A DNA stretch of 15,188 nt from JAXIHJ01 sp034189755. GTDB lineage: Bacteria > Planctomycetota > Phycisphaerae > SM23-33. Positions within the stretch are counted from its first letter, which is position 1, and every line of letters begins with the position of its first letter. Position numbers and translations under genes: made by a program. Of this stretch, positions 14,899-15,188 are shown in pieces. The notes beneath the pieces are model-generated. The model did no database searches. It was not told where the DNA came from and saw only the letters and a program-made list of their open reading frames with translations. Where the stretch lies: the NCBI GenBank assembly GCA_034189755.1, contig JAXIHJ010000019.1, forward strand, positions 1 through 15,188. The letters run 5' to 3'.

Positions 14899-15188
14899 AT
14901 GCTTACCCAGGCGCCCTTACCGCAAGAGTATATCGAGGCCAGCCCGGCTGATCTGCAAAACCGAATCGCCAAGCGCAAGGCCGAGATGGGCAAGTCGCTG
15001 GTTATCCTCGGCCATCATTATCAACGCGATGAGATTGTCCGGTTCGCCGATTTTACAGGCGACAGCCTGAAGCTCTCGCAGTTGGCCGCCGCACAGAAGG
15101 ATGCCGGAACAATTGTCTTTTGCGGCGTGCACTTCATGGCCGAGTCGGCGGACATACTCTCGTCCGACGATCAGGTTGTCTGCCTGCC
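14899..15188 (+). CDS. nadA: Quinolinate synthase NadA, partial (C-terminus beyond window end)
   Basis: Iron-sulfur enzyme that condenses iminoaspartate with dihydroxyacetone phosphate to quinolinate, in de novo NAD synthesis. The first 96 codons are present. They show the family blocks ILGHHYQRDEI, ADFTGDSLKLSQLA and FCGVHFMAESADIL. Cys75 in the last block is the first of three [4Fe-4S] cluster ligands; the other two lie outside the window. ATG 14899 has GGAG nine bases upstream. It follows murJ by 32 bases on the same strand, so they probably share a transcript although their pathways differ. Identity is secure; completeness cannot be judged. Confidence 0.96.
   Translation, partial: MLTQAPLPQEYIEASPADLQNRIAKRKAEMGKSLVILGHHYQRDEIVRFADFTGDSLKLSQLAAAQKDAGTIVFCGVHFMAESADILSSDDQVVCL

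Overview
The window is a GC-rich bacterial chromosome segment with eleven protein genes, two of them cut by the window edges. I see no RNA genes, insertion sequences, CRISPR arrays or phage genes. The gene set and style suggest a Gram-negative bacterium of the PVC group, most likely a planctomycete of the Phycisphaerae type. The reasons are a SecD-SecF fusion with a very large coiled-coil insertion, a PQQ-propeller lipoprotein, a GT4 glycosyltransferase with a SLREGLARTLPQAML-type motif, and frequent GTG and TTG starts. This placement is inferred from protein style, not proven.

Positions 1-5764, minus strand: a probable four-gene operon, read right to left. It runs from a candidate promoter (5736-5764) through a 110-residue protein of unknown function, a secreted lipoprotein built as a PQQ-type beta-propeller, purH (last two steps of IMP synthesis), and secDF (proton-driven Sec export motor, cut by the window start). 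The spacers are 70, 75 and 32 bases.

Positions 5843-11214: a signalling block. A membrane-bound GGDEF plus HD-GYP protein (cyclic-di-GMP synthesis and breakdown in one chain) and a NarL/FixJ response regulator lie on the minus strand. A soluble triple-PAS, NarX-type histidine kinase lies divergently on the plus strand. The regulator and kinase share a 342-base control region with candidate promoters in both directions and a tandem TGCGCA palindrome, and they probably form one two-component system. The 245 bases between regulator and GGDEF gene hold a strong inverted repeat and an uncertain 77-codon open frame that overlaps the next start by four bases.

Positions 11317-15188: a HAD phosphatase/phosphomutase-like gene (plus) converges at 16 bases with a GT4 glycosyltransferase (minus). 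The glycosyltransferase is divergent from murJ, the lipid II flippase. murJ is followed after 32 bases by the start of nadA (quinolinate synthase, NAD synthesis), cut by the window end. The glycosyltransferase/murJ pair points to envelope or peptidoglycan work. A promoter-like sequence places the murJ transcription start almost exactly on its GTG codon, which suggests a leaderless message.

I found no wholly new multi-gene system. The most interesting items are the coiled-coil insertion in SecD, the K-to-M change in the HD-GYP site beside an intact GGDEF site, the possible leaderless murJ message, and the structured intergenic DNA at 8081-8325.
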